DNA from: CAVRJC01 sp964505725
GTDB taxonomy: Bacteria; Actinomycetota; Acidimicrobiia; IMCC26256; DASPTH01
Length of the DNA stretch: 43,066 nt
Direction: 5' to 3'
Assembly (NCBI GenBank): GCA_964505725.1
Contig: CAZDJK010000104.1
Coordinates: forward strand, 1 to 43,066
The notes under the pieces were generated by a model. The model was not told the origin of the DNA and ran no database searches. It saw nothing but the letters and a program-made list of their open reading frames with translations. The translations under genes were made by a program, and so were the position numbers. Shown one piece after another: positions 31,094 to 38,921 of this stretch (position 1 is the first letter of the stretch; each line of letters begins with the position of its first letter).

Positions 31094-31099
31094 CAGACT
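31094..31099 (+). promoter_or_regulatory. Putative -10 element (CAGACT) of F420 oxidoreductase B
   Basis: CAGACT ends six bases before the ATG at 31106, predicting a leaderless transcript. Confidence 0.35.
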
Positions 31100-31105
31100 C
31101 TGCGC

Positions 31106-32008
31106 ATGGACATCGGCATCTTCTTCCCGAGCATCGAGCACGCGCCGATCGACGAGATGGTCAAGCGGTTCAACGACACAGCCGAGCAGGGCTTCGGCTC
31201 GGCGTGGCTCCCGCAGAGCTCGAGCTACGACGCGCTCACCGCGCTCGCGGTCATCGGACGCGAGGTGCCGGGCATCGAGCTCGGCACGTCGGTGATCCCG
31301 ACCTACCCGCGCCACCCGACAATGCTGGCGGCGCAGGCACTCACGGCAAACGCCGCGGTGGGCGGTCGGCTGCGGCTCGGCATCGGGTTGTCGCACAAGA
31401 TGGCGGTCGAGGGCGCCTGGGGGCTCTCGTACGAGCAGCCGGCGCGCCACATGGAGGAGTACCTCTCGGTGCTGGTCCCGCTCATGCGCGACGGCGAGGT
31501 CGACTTCGCGGGTGACGTGATCACCGGACGCAGCCGTCTCGGCGTCCCCGACCGTGCTCCCTGTCCCGTGTACCTGGCTGCGCTGCAGCCGCGGATGCTC
31601 CGGCTCGCGGGCGGCGTCGCCGACGGGACCATCACCTGGTGCACCGGTCCGGTCACGCTCGAGGCACAGATCGTGCCCGTCATCACCGAGGCCGCCGACA
31701 CGGCGGGCAAGCCCGCGCCCCGCGTCGTCGTCGCACTGCCGTGCTGCGTGACCGACGACGAGGCCGACGGCCGGGCGAAGGCAGGCGAGCAGCTCCGGGG
31801 GTACGGCAACATCCCCGTATACCGCGCGGTGCTCGACCGCGAAGGCGTCGAGGGCCCCGCCGACATCTCCGTCGTGGGCGACGAGGCCTCGGTCACCGAG
31901 CAGCTCGAACGGCTCATGGCCCTCGGCGCCACGACGTTCATGGCCATCCCGTGCGGCACGCCCGAGGACCGGGCCCGCACGCGGGCGCACCTCGCCACCC
32001 TGACATGA
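31106..32008 (+). CDS. LLM-class F420-dependent oxidoreductase (paralogue B)
   Basis: A 300-residue paralogue of the protein at 28101-29015. It shows IELGTSVIPTYPRHPTMLAAQALTA, RLGIGLSHKMAVEGAWGLSYEQPARHMEEY and LRLAGGVADGTITWC. It is transcribed divergently from the acyl-CoA synthetase/140-residue protein/paralogue A operon, so both paralogues bracket one activation enzyme. F420-dependent hydride transfer is the family role; the substrate is unknown. No Shine-Dalgarno; the hexamer at 31094-31099 predicts a leaderless mRNA. The stop codon is inside a 20-base tandem duplication (31994-32033). Confidence 0.9.
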   Translation: MDIGIFFPSIEHAPIDEMVKRFNDTAEQGFGSAWLPQSSSYDALTALAVIGREVPGIELGTSVIPTYPRHPTMLAAQALTANAAVGGRLRLGIGLSHKMAVEGAWGLSYEQPARHMEEYLSVLVPLMRDGEVDFAGDVITGRSRLGVPDRAPCPVYLAALQPRMLRLAGGVADGTITWCTGPVTLEAQIVPVITEAADTAGKPAPRVVVALPCCVTDDEADGRAKAGEQLRGYGNIPVYRAVLDREGVEGPADISVVGDEASVTEQLERLMALGATTFMAIPCGTPEDRARTRAHLATLT

Positions 32009-32033
32009 CCGGGGCCACCCTGACATGACCGGT
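31994..32033 (+). repeat. 20-base tandem duplication across the stop codon of F420 oxidoreductase B
   Basis: A 20-base unit beginning gccaccctgacatgac is present twice in tandem, differing only in the last base. The first copy holds the stop codon; the second copy lies just after it. Confidence 0.8.
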
Positions 32034-32069
32034 CGGGGCCCCGAGGCGATGGCGGCGGGCGCGCCTGCG

Positions 32070-32075
32070 TACGCT
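32070..32075 (+). promoter_or_regulatory. Putative -10 element (TACGCT) of the SDR gene
   Basis: TACGCT would start transcription near 32082, giving a ~60-base leader carrying AAGGAG before the ATG at 32143. Confidence 0.35.
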
Positions 32076-32142
32076 GAGGCGCCACTCACGGCCGCGGTCG
32101 GGATCGACTGAGGAAACGACAGAGGGAACAAGGAGCGAAGCA

Positions 32143-33048
32143 ATGGGTCTGTTCGACGGCAAGGTCGCGATCGTCACCGGCTCCGGGCGCGGCATCGGGC
32201 GCTCCGAGGCAGTGTTGCTCGCGGGCGAAGGCGCCAAGGTGGTGGTGAACGACCTCGGGGGCTCGGGGGCCGGCGAGGGCTCCGACCAGACGCCCGCGCA
32301 GCAGGTGGTCGAGGAGATCAAGGCGGCGGGGGGCGACGCGGTCGCGAACTACGACGACTGCTCGAGCTGGACCGGCGCCGAGGGCATGGTCAAGCAGGCC
32401 ATCGACACGTTCGGCGGTCTCGACGTGCTCATCTGCAACGCGGGGATCCTCCGCGACAAGATGAGCTTCAACATGAGCGAGGCCGAGTGGGACTCGGTGA
32501 TCCAGGTCCACCTCAAGGGCCACTTCGCTCCGTCGCACTTCGCGGGCGCGTACTGGCGCGAAAAGGCGAAGAGCACCGGCAGCCCGGCGAACGGGGCGAT
32601 CGTGATGACCTCCTCGGAGTCGGGCCTCTACGGGAACGCGGGCCAGGCGAATTACGCAGCGGCGAAGGCGGGCATCGCGTCGCTCGCGATCGTGCTCGCG
32701 CGCGAGCTCGAGCGATCCGGTGTGCGGGTCAACGCGATTGCCCCCGTCGCGGCGACCCGACTGCTCGGCACCGTGGGCCGCGGCGAGGACATGGCCGACC
32801 AGCCGATGCTCTCGCCGGACAACCCCGCGGCGGGCGCGGTGTGGCTTGCGTCACCGCTCGCCGAGGGCATCACGGGTCAGGTCCTGAAGATCGCGGGAGG
32901 CGTGGCACAGATCGTGCAGGGATGGACCCCCACGACCCAGATCACGTCCGAGGACGTGTGGACGATCGAGGCGCTCGACAAGGGCAAGCGCGAGCTGTTC
33001 AAGGGCCGCGACTCGGGCGTACCGCCGTTCCGCGTCGGCAACATCTGA
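32143..33048 (+). CDS. SDR-family (3R)-hydroxyacyl-CoA dehydrogenase-like, MFE2/Hsd4-type
   Basis: A 301-residue short-chain dehydrogenase. Cofactor motif TGSGRGIG at residues 12-19, NAG at 99-101, catalytic Ser158, Tyr171 and Lys175 (NYAAAKAG). The VVVNDLGGSGAGEGSD block with the long loop after it is typical of the dehydrogenase part of peroxisomal multifunctional enzyme type 2 and of bacterial Hsd4A-like proteins, which oxidise (3R)-hydroxyacyl-CoA with NAD. It would fit the (R)-product of the MaoC hydratase at 12641. AAGGAG lies seven bases before the ATG. Same strand as the following molybdopterin enzyme, 43 bases apart. Confidence 0.92.
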   Translation: MGLFDGKVAIVTGSGRGIGRSEAVLLAGEGAKVVVNDLGGSGAGEGSDQTPAQQVVEEIKAAGGDAVANYDDCSSWTGAEGMVKQAIDTFGGLDVLICNAGILRDKMSFNMSEAEWDSVIQVHLKGHFAPSHFAGAYWREKAKSTGSPANGAIVMTSSESGLYGNAGQANYAAAKAGIASLAIVLARELERSGVRVNAIAPVAATRLLGTVGRGEDMADQPMLSPDNPAAGAVWLASPLAEGITGQVLKIAGGVAQIVQGWTPTTQITSEDVWTIEALDKGKRELFKGRDSGVPPFRVGNI

Positions 33049-33076
33049 CCACAGTGGCGCGGCGCGCGCCGAGCAG

Positions 33077-33082
33077 TAGGGT
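33077..33082 (+). promoter_or_regulatory. Putative -10 element (TAGGGT) of the molybdopterin oxidoreductase gene
   Basis: TAGGGT ends nine bases before the ATG at 33092, giving a leader of about three bases. Confidence 0.4.
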
Positions 33083-33091
33083 GCGCGCGAC

Positions 33092-35245
33092 ATGACCACG
33101 GTGCGGCACGTCACCTTCTGCCGCACGTGCGCGCCGCAGTGCGGCCTGCTCGTCGACGTGACCGACGGGCGCGTGACGCACATCGAGGGCGATCCCGCGC
33201 ACCCGCTCACGCGCGGCTTCACCTGTACCAAGGGCCGGCACCTAGGGTCGCTTCACCACGCGCCGGAGCGCTTCCTGACCGCGCAGCGCAACGGGCCCCG
33301 CGGCTTCGAGCCCGTCGCAACCGACGAAGCGATCGACGAGGTCGGGGCACGCCTGCGCGCGATCGTCGACGAGCACGGCCCTGAATCGATCGCGCTGTTC
33401 GTCGGCACCCAGACCTACACCGCGTCGCTCACGTACGCGTTCGCGGGCGCGTGGCTCCGGGCGGTCGGGTCGCACAAGCGCTTCTCGACCATGACCATCG
33501 ACCAGTCGGCGAAGTGGCTGACGGAGGCGCGGCTCGGGCGCTGGGGCGGTGGACGCCAGCGGTTCGAGGACTCCGACGTATGGCTGCTCGCGGGCACGAA
33601 CCCGCTGGTGTCGATGCAGGGTGGCGACCTCACCGGCTTCCCGGTGCACGACGGCTACCGCCGCCTCGCCGAGGCTCGGCGCAGGGGACTGCGGCTCATC
33701 GTGGTCGACCCACGCCGCACCGAGGTCGCCGCCAACGCCGACCTACACCTGCAGATCGTGCCGGGGACCGACGCCGTCCTCTTCGCCGCGCTCCTGCACG
33801 TGATCCTCGCCGAGGGGTGGTACGACGCCGACTTCTGCGCGCGCTGTGCCGACGGCCTCGACGAGTTGCGCTCCGCCGTCACCGCGACGACGCCGGCGGA
33901 TGCCGCGCCGATCACGGGAGTCGACGCGCACCGGATCGTCGAGGCGGCGCGCACGTTCGGCACCGCGCCGCGCGGGATGGCCAAGAGCGGCACCGGCCCC
34001 GACATGGGACCGCACGCCAACGTCGCCGAGCACCTCCTCCAGGCGCTGAATGTGGTGTGCGGCCGGTTCCCCCGTGCCGGCGACCGCTATGCCGGCTCCG
34101 GCGTGCTCAGCGGCACGCGGTCCCTGCGGGCACAGCCGTTGCCCCCGATGCGCTCGTGGGAGCAGGGCTTCCGAAGCCGTCTCGGCGTGGGGACCTTGCG
34201 CGGCGAGCTGCCGTCGCCGCTGCTCCCCGACGAGATCCTGGAGCCGGGTCCCGACCGCGTGCGCGCGCTGGTCGTCTCGGGCGGCAATCCCGCGACCGCG
34301 TTCCCGGACCAGGACCGCATCGTCGAGGCACTCCGCGCCCTCGACCTGCTCGTCACCGTCGACCCGTTCCCGAGCGAGACGGCGAGGCTCGCGCACTACG
34401 TGATCGCGCCGACCATGCAGCTCGAGCGCGCCGATGACACGCGCGCGTACGAGTACTTCTACTCCGACCCCTTCGCGCAGTACACCGCGCCGCTGCTCGA
34501 CGCACCCGGCGACGTGATCGAGGACTGGGCGTTCTTCTACGAGCTGTCCGCGCGCATGGGTCTGCTCCTCAACATCGGCGACCGCGTGTGGGAGGCGGGT
34601 ACGCCGCGCCCGACGGCCGACGAGCTGCTGGAGTCGTTGGCGCAGCGAGCGCAGGTGCCATACGCGGACATTCGCGCCGAGGTGCACGGAGCGACCTTCG
34701 ACGCCGTCGACCCCACCGTGGTGGGACCGCCCGCCGACGGCGCGACCGCGCGGTTCGACATCTTCCCGCCCGACGTCGCCGCCGAGTACGACGATGCCCG
34801 CCGCGCGCTCGCCCGACCGCTCCCGCGGGAACGGCCGTACCGGCTGGTGGTGCGACGGGCGCGCGCGACCCTGAACTCGCTCGGGCGGCGCACGCCCCAC
34901 GAGCACACCAACCCGTGCTTCGCCCACCCCGACGACCTCGCCGCCATCGGCGTGCGGGAGGGCGATCTGGTGCGGCTCGGCTCCGAGCACGGGTGCATCA
35001 CCGCGGTCGCGGGAGCCGATGCCACCCTGCGTCGCGGCGTGTTGTCGATGACCCACGCGTTCGGACGGCTGCCCGAGGATGCCGACGAGCCGCGGCGCTA
35101 CGGCGCGAACCCGACGCGGCTGCTGAGCCTCACCGATCACCGCCAGGCGGTGAGCCTGATGCCGTGGATGACGGCGATTCCGGTCAGCGCGACCGCAGTC
35201 GGCGACGACTCGGATGACGGCGGGGTAGCTTCGCCCGATGGCTGA
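33092..35245 (+). CDS. Molybdopterin-dependent oxidoreductase (DMSO-reductase superfamily)
   Basis: A 717-residue enzyme of the bis-MGD oxidoreductase group. The N-terminus holds a [4Fe-4S] site, Cys10, Cys13 and Cys17 plus Cys45 (FTCTKGRH). Central blocks VWLLAGTNPLVSMQGGD and LIVVDPRRTEVAANADLHLQIVPGTD bind the cofactor. The C-terminus (about 590-690: LNSLGRRTPHEHTNPC, ADDLAAIGVREGDLVRL-like) is the dinucleotide-binding domain. At the usual molybdenum-ligand site the sequence is TMTIDQSAKW (residues 134-141 and on), with no Cys or Sec; Asp137 or Ser139 could serve. No Tat signal, so cytosolic. No electron-transfer subunit gene adjoins it. Overlaps the nitroreductase gene by eight bases. Substrate unknown. 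Confidence 0.9.
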   Translation: MTTVRHVTFCRTCAPQCGLLVDVTDGRVTHIEGDPAHPLTRGFTCTKGRHLGSLHHAPERFLTAQRNGPRGFEPVATDEAIDEVGARLRAIVDEHGPESIALFVGTQTYTASLTYAFAGAWLRAVGSHKRFSTMTIDQSAKWLTEARLGRWGGGRQRFEDSDVWLLAGTNPLVSMQGGDLTGFPVHDGYRRLAEARRRGLRLIVVDPRRTEVAANADLHLQIVPGTDAVLFAALLHVILAEGWYDADFCARCADGLDELRSAVTATTPADAAPITGVDAHRIVEAARTFGTAPRGMAKSGTGPDMGPHANVAEHLLQALNVVCGRFPRAGDRYAGSGVLSGTRSLRAQPLPPMRSWEQGFRSRLGVGTLRGELPSPLLPDEILEPGPDRVRALVVSGGNPATAFPDQDRIVEALRALDLLVTVDPFPSETARLAHYVIAPTMQLERADDTRAYEYFYSDPFAQYTAPLLDAPGDVIEDWAFFYELSARMGLLLNIGDRVWEAGTPRPTADELLESLAQRAQVPYADIRAEVHGATFDAVDPTVVGPPADGATARFDIFPPDVAAEYDDARRALARPLPRERPYRLVVRRARATLNSLGRRTPHEHTNPCFAHPDDLAAIGVREGDLVRLGSEHGCITAVAGADATLRRGVLSMTHAFGRLPEDADEPRRYGANPTRLLSLTDHRQAVSLMPWMTAIPVSATAVGDDSDDGGVASPDG
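35226..35231 (+). promoter_or_regulatory. Putative -10 element (TAGCTT) of the leaderless nitroreductase gene
   Basis: TAGCTT lies inside the last codons of the molybdopterin enzyme gene and ends six bases before the ATG at 35238. Confidence 0.45.
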
Positions 35246-35858
35246 CCTCGACCTCGACGTCGTCGACCGGCTGCTCACCACGACACGCGCGGTGCGCAAG
35301 CGTCTCGACCTGTCCCGCCCGGTACCGCGTGAGGTGATCCTCGAATGTCTGCGCCTGGCCATCCAGGCCCCCAGCGGTTCCAACGCGCAGCTCTGGCGCT
35401 GGCTGGTGATCGACGACGCGCCGACCCGCGCGGCGATTGCCGACATGTACCGGAACCCACCCGGCACGCGCGACGACCGGGAGCCGCGCCCGCCGGAGAG
35501 CGCGCAGCAACGCCGCGTGATGGACTCCGCTCGCTACCTCCGGGAGCACCTCGAACAGGTCCCGGTGTTCGTGATCCCGTGCATCGAGAAGAAGGGCGGT
35601 GCCGCTGGCTGGGCGCCGTCGATCTATCCGGCCACGTGGAGCTTCATGCTCGCGTTGCGCAGCCGCGGGCTCGGAACCTGCATCACCACGGTGCACCTAT
35701 TCCGCGAGCAGGAAGCCGCGGCGATGCTCGGCATCCCCGACGGGTACGCGCAGGCGTGCCTGTTGCCGGTCGCCTACTACACCGGCGAGAGCTTCCGTCC
35801 CGCGGCACGCCGCCCGGTCGAGGAGCTTACGTACTGGAACCGCTGGGACGAGCGCTAA
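35238..35858 (+). CDS. Nitroreductase-family FMN oxidoreductase
   Basis: A 206-residue nitroreductase-fold protein. The FMN-binding start is TTTRAVRKRLDLSRPVPREVILECLRLAIQAPSGSNAQLWRW, and the C-terminal half has ATWSFMLALRSRGLGTC and a helix with MLGIPDGYAQACLLPVAYY. It would use FMN and NAD(P)H to reduce a nitro, quinone or enone group. The ATG at 35238 overlaps the upstream stop region by eight bases and has its own -10-like hexamer, so it may be both operonic and separately promoted. Its stop codon overlaps that of the converging epoxide hydrolase gene (35855-35858). Confidence 0.9.
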   Translation: MADLDLDVVDRLLTTTRAVRKRLDLSRPVPREVILECLRLAIQAPSGSNAQLWRWLVIDDAPTRAAIADMYRNPPGTRDDREPRPPESAQQRRVMDSARYLREHLEQVPVFVIPCIEKKGGAAGWAPSIYPATWSFMLALRSRGLGTCITTVHLFREQEAAAMLGIPDGYAQACLLPVAYYTGESFRPAARRPVEELTYWNRWDER

Positions 35859-36967
35859 CGCACGAGGCGGAAGAACTCGCGCACGTCGTCGACGAATAGG
35901 TCGGGCACCTCCATCGCCGCGAAGTGCCCACCGCGGGGCGGTTCGCTCCAGTGGACGATGTTGTAGCGGCGCTCCGCCCACTCCCGCCGGGTCCGGCCGA
36001 CCTCGCCGGGGTAGTTCGCTACGCCGGTCGGCACGGTGATCGGGGCCTGCGGGATCGCGGCGCGGCCCGCTTCGCGCATCTCCCAGTACAGGCGCGCCGA
36101 CGACGTTCCGGCGCGGTTGACCCAGTACACCATCACGTTCGTGAGCAGCTGGTCCTTGGTGAACGACGCCTCGACGTCGCCGCCGCAGTCGCTCCACTCG
36201 CGGAACTTCTCGATGATCCACGCCGCGAGCCCCGCGGGCGAGTCGTCGAGGAGGTACCCGATGGTCTGCGGCCGGGTGCGTTGGATGTCGCTGTAACCGC
36301 TCCCCATCGCCTGGAACCGGCGCGCGTTCTCGCGCGGCTCGTCGGGCTCGACGCCCTTCGGCGGCGGGACGGTGAGGAAATTCACGTGCAGTCCGGCAAT
36401 GTTCTCGGGGAACAGATCGGCCATGTTGCACGACACCATCGATCCCCAGTCGCCGCCCTGCACGCCGTAGCGCTCGTACCCGAGCTCGCGCATGACCACG
36501 CCGAACGCCTCGCCGATGCGGCGCGGGTTCCATCCCCGCACCGTCGTGGGGGCGGAGAAGCCGTATCCCGGCAACGACGGGATCACGAGCGAGAACGCAT
36601 CGGCGGGGTCGTCGGGGTTGGTGAGCAGGTCGATGGTCTCGAGGAACTCCACGATCGACCCCGGCCAGCCGTGGGAGAGGAGCAGCGGCAACGCCCCTTC
36701 GTGGGGCGAGGGCACGTGCAGGAAGTGCACGTGCTGGCCGTCGACCTCGGTGAGGTGGTGGTCGTACGAGTTGAGGCGCGCCTCCTGCGCGCGCCAGTCG
36801 TAGCCGTCGAGCCAGTAGGCGACCAGCTCGCGCTGGTACGCGAGGGGGAGGCCCTGTTCCCAGCCGATCCCCTCGATCTCGTTCGGGAACCGTGTGCGCC
36901 CGAGCCGGCCCTTCAGGTCGTCGAGCGCCTCGTCGGAGACCTCGATGGTGAACGGCTCGATGGTCAC
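35855..36967 (-). CDS. Epoxide hydrolase (mEH-like, EHN domain plus alpha/beta hydrolase)
   Basis: A 370-residue epoxide hydrolase that opens epoxides to diols. The N-terminal EHN segment (residues ~5-110: FTIEVSDEALDDLKGRLGRTRFP) precedes the alpha/beta fold with the oxyanion motif HGWPGS (99-104), nucleophile Asp173 in GGDWGS and the C-terminal His in RGGHFAAME. It is the microsomal-type family, not the haloalkane type. The GTG at 36967 overlaps the upstream crotonase stop by four bases (GTGA), so translation is coupled and an unsaturated CoA ester or its epoxide is a plausible shared substrate. A stop-codon overlap with the nitroreductase gene lies at the other end. Confidence 0.93.
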   Translation of the reverse strand: MTIEPFTIEVSDEALDDLKGRLGRTRFPNEIEGIGWEQGLPLAYQRELVAYWLDGYDWRAQEARLNSYDHHLTEVDGQHVHFLHVPSPHEGALPLLLSHGWPGSIVEFLETIDLLTNPDDPADAFSLVIPSLPGYGFSAPTTVRGWNPRRIGEAFGVVMRELGYERYGVQGGDWGSMVSCNMADLFPENIAGLHVNFLTVPPPKGVEPDEPRENARRFQAMGSGYSDIQRTRPQTIGYLLDDSPAGLAAWIIEKFREWSDCGGDVEASFTKDQLLTNVMVYWVNRAGTSSARLYWEMREAGRAAIPQAPITVPTGVANYPGEVGRTRREWAERRYNIVHWSEPPRGGHFAAMEVPDLFVDDVREFFRLVR

Positions 36968-37734
36968 GAGGTCTGCGACCTCCCGCGGGAGAGGATGGCG
37001 TCGAGTCGCGCCGCGATCTCGGCGCCGTCGGGCTGCCAGCGCAGTGCGGCGAGGGCCTCGTGGCGGAGGCCTTCGGCGATGGTGGTGCTCGAGGTCGCGT
37101 CGTAGGTGGCGAGCAGTTGCCGCGCCCCGACCTGGTCGGCGCTGACGATGTCGGCCGCGATCTTGCGGGTGAAGGGCATGAGCTCCTCGTGGGGAATCAC
37201 GTGGTTGGCCAGGCCGAGGCGGTGCGCCTCGGTGGCGTCGATGTAGTTGCCGGTGAGGCTCATCTCGCGTGCCATGCGGATGCCCACCACCTGCGGCAGG
37301 AACACCGTCATGCCGCCCCAGGGCATCACGCCGACGCGCGCGTGCGTGTCGGCGAAGCGGGCACGGTCGGACGCGATGATGAACGAGCACTGCAACGCGA
37401 GCTCGAGACCGCCGGTCACGCACGCGCCGTTCACCGCCGCGATCACCGGCTTCGTCATGTACGGCACGAAGCGGCGCAGCGTCGGGTCGGTGTGGTCGTT
37501 GAACGGCCGCTTGGGCCGGTTGGCGAGCTCGTGCAGGTCCATACCCGCACAGAACGCGGGATCGGCGCCGGTGAGGATCGCCACGTCGACCTCGGGATCG
37601 TCCTCGGCGCGGAGGAACGAGCTCCACATCCCCTCGCGCACGGCCTCGGTCATCGCGTTGCGAGCCTCGGGCCGGTTGATCGTGACGGTCGCGACGCGTT
37701 CCGCCACCTCGTACAGCACGACGTCCTCGGGCAC
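36964..37734 (-). CDS. Enoyl-CoA hydratase/isomerase family protein
   Basis: A 256-residue crotonase. Oxyanion segment FCAGMDLHEL and the ACVTGGLELALQCSFIIASD block give Glu111, the first catalytic acid, but the second site reads FADTHARVG, with His131 where PE is expected. It may favour isomerisation or another crotonase reaction over hydration. The GTG at 37734 is preceded at exactly six bases by TAGTCT, a very clean leaderless promoter. The stop overlaps the epoxide hydrolase start. The two form an operon in which crotonase is first. Confidence 0.9.
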   Translation of the reverse strand: MPEDVVLYEVAERVATVTINRPEARNAMTEAVREGMWSSFLRAEDDPEVDVAILTGADPAFCAGMDLHELANRPKRPFNDHTDPTLRRFVPYMTKPVIAAVNGACVTGGLELALQCSFIIASDRARFADTHARVGVMPWGGMTVFLPQVVGIRMAREMSLTGNYIDATEAHRLGLANHVIPHEELMPFTRKIAADIVSADQVGARQLLATYDATSSTTIAEGLRHEALAALRWQPDGAEIAARLDAILSRGRSQTS

Positions 37735-37740
37735 GTTGCG

Positions 37741-37746
37741 AGACTA
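37741..37746 (-). promoter_or_regulatory. Putative -10 element (TAGTCT) of the crotonase/epoxide hydrolase operon
   Basis: On the minus strand TAGTCT ends exactly six bases before the GTG at 37734; transcription would start on the start codon. Confidence 0.5.
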
Positions 37747-37861
37747 CGTGCCGAAGCGGATCGGTGCGCCAGGACGCGGCCGGGTGGGGGGTCCCACCGG
37801 GCCGGGAACCCTCCGAAGGTCCAGCGGCGGCGGCCCCGCCCGCCCGACCGTCGTCGCGGCG

Positions 37862-38788
37862 CTACGGCGCGGCGTCGTCGATGAGCGCGGCGAGCTCGAC
37901 CGGCGTGTCGCCCTGCAGGCTGTGACCCGCCTCCTCGAAGTGCTCGATGCGCGCGTCGGGCCGGCGGCGGCGCAGCTCCGCCTCGCCCTCGTCGTTCACG
38001 ACCGACTGCGAGCGCATGCCACGCGCGAGCACGACGGGGCACGGGGCGTTCTCGATCGCATCCCACAACGGGCCGAATTGCGACACGCCGGGCGCATCCT
38101 GCGCCTGCTCGTCGCTCCGTTCCTGGGCGCGGAACCGCGCGTAGCGCCAGACCCAGCTGCCGTCCTCGCGCTGGACCGCGTTGTGGAGGATCCCGCGCCG
38201 CAGCGACGACTCCGTACGAGTCGGGTTGTACTGGATCGTGCGGGCCAGGATCTCGTCGAAGCTCGGGAAGCTCTCGGGACCGTTCACGAACGCGCCGATC
38301 TGCGCGGCACCGCCGGGATCCACCGTGGGCAGGATGTCGACGAGCACCATCGTGCGCACGAGCTGGGGGGCGTGAGCCGCCAGCGCGACCGTCGTCATCC
38401 CCCCGAGCGACATGCCGATCACCGCCTTGGCGTTCGGAGCGAGCTTCTCCACGACGATGGCGACGTCGCTCGCGTTCTCGGTGACGTTCAACGAGCCGTC
38501 GTGACCGCCGTCGGAGTGCCCGTGGCCAGGGAGGTCGATCGCGATGAGCGGCCGCTCGAGCGCGAGTGCGACGGTGTCCCACGTGTGCGCGTTCTGCGCG
38601 CCGCCGTGCAGGAAGACCAGCTCGGGCTCGGCATCGCCCCACACCAGGACGCTGAGGTGACGGCCGTCGCGCACCTCGACCGCCTCGCGTCGCACCTTCG
38701 GCGGTCCCTCGTACGGGATGCCGAACTCCTCGGCGTTCTCGTGGAACATGGAGAACTCGTCGTAGGGAACCCGCTCGTCCGCCGCCAT
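37862..38788 (-). CDS. Alpha/beta hydrolase
   Basis: A 308-residue alpha/beta hydrolase of the ester/C-C hydrolase kind. The oxyanion motif LHGGAQNAHTW (residues ~60-70), nucleophile Ser127 in GMSLGG, and the C-terminal His in EEAGHSLQGD are present. No lipase lid or signal peptide is visible, so a cytosolic carboxylesterase, lactonase or meta-cleavage product hydrolase is most likely. A very strong GAGGAGGAG precedes the ATG at 38788. It is divergent from the metallo-beta-lactamase-fold gene 133 bases away; a GCAAG-A-CTTGC palindrome lies in between. Confidence 0.9.
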   Translation of the reverse strand: MAADERVPYDEFSMFHENAEEFGIPYEGPPKVRREAVEVRDGRHLSVLVWGDAEPELVFLHGGAQNAHTWDTVALALERPLIAIDLPGHGHSDGGHDGSLNVTENASDVAIVVEKLAPNAKAVIGMSLGGMTTVALAAHAPQLVRTMVLVDILPTVDPGGAAQIGAFVNGPESFPSFDEILARTIQYNPTRTESSLRRGILHNAVQREDGSWVWRYARFRAQERSDEQAQDAPGVSQFGPLWDAIENAPCPVVLARGMRSQSVVNDEGEAELRRRRPDARIEHFEEAGHSLQGDTPVELAALIDDAAP

Positions 38789-38836
38789 CTCGACTCCTCC
38801 TCGAAGGTCCGGGCCGCACGGTCCCGGCACAGGCGC

Positions 38837-38847
38837 GCAAGACTTGC
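38837..38847. promoter_or_regulatory. Palindrome GCAAG-A-CTTGC in the divergent promoter region
   Basis: Five-base arms around a single base, midway between the alpha/beta hydrolase and metallo-hydrolase starts. Candidate operator for a small regulator; could be chance. Confidence 0.3.
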
Positions 38848-38909
38848 CCGCCGCCGCCGGCCGCGCAAGGCGACGCGGGCCCCATGTGCGACAGCGCCGC
38901 CCCGCCTGC

Positions 38910-38915
38910 AAAGCT
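38910..38915 (+). promoter_or_regulatory. Putative -10 element (AAAGCT) of the metallo-hydrolase gene
   Basis: AAAGCT ends six bases before the ATG at 38922, another leaderless layout. Confidence 0.35.
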
Positions 38916-38921
38916 CTCGAC

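Noticed and set aside
38837..38847. KstR2-type steroid-regulon operator
   Set aside because: The CAAG/CTTG halves are one base apart instead of two and the flanks differ; kept only as a generic palindrome.
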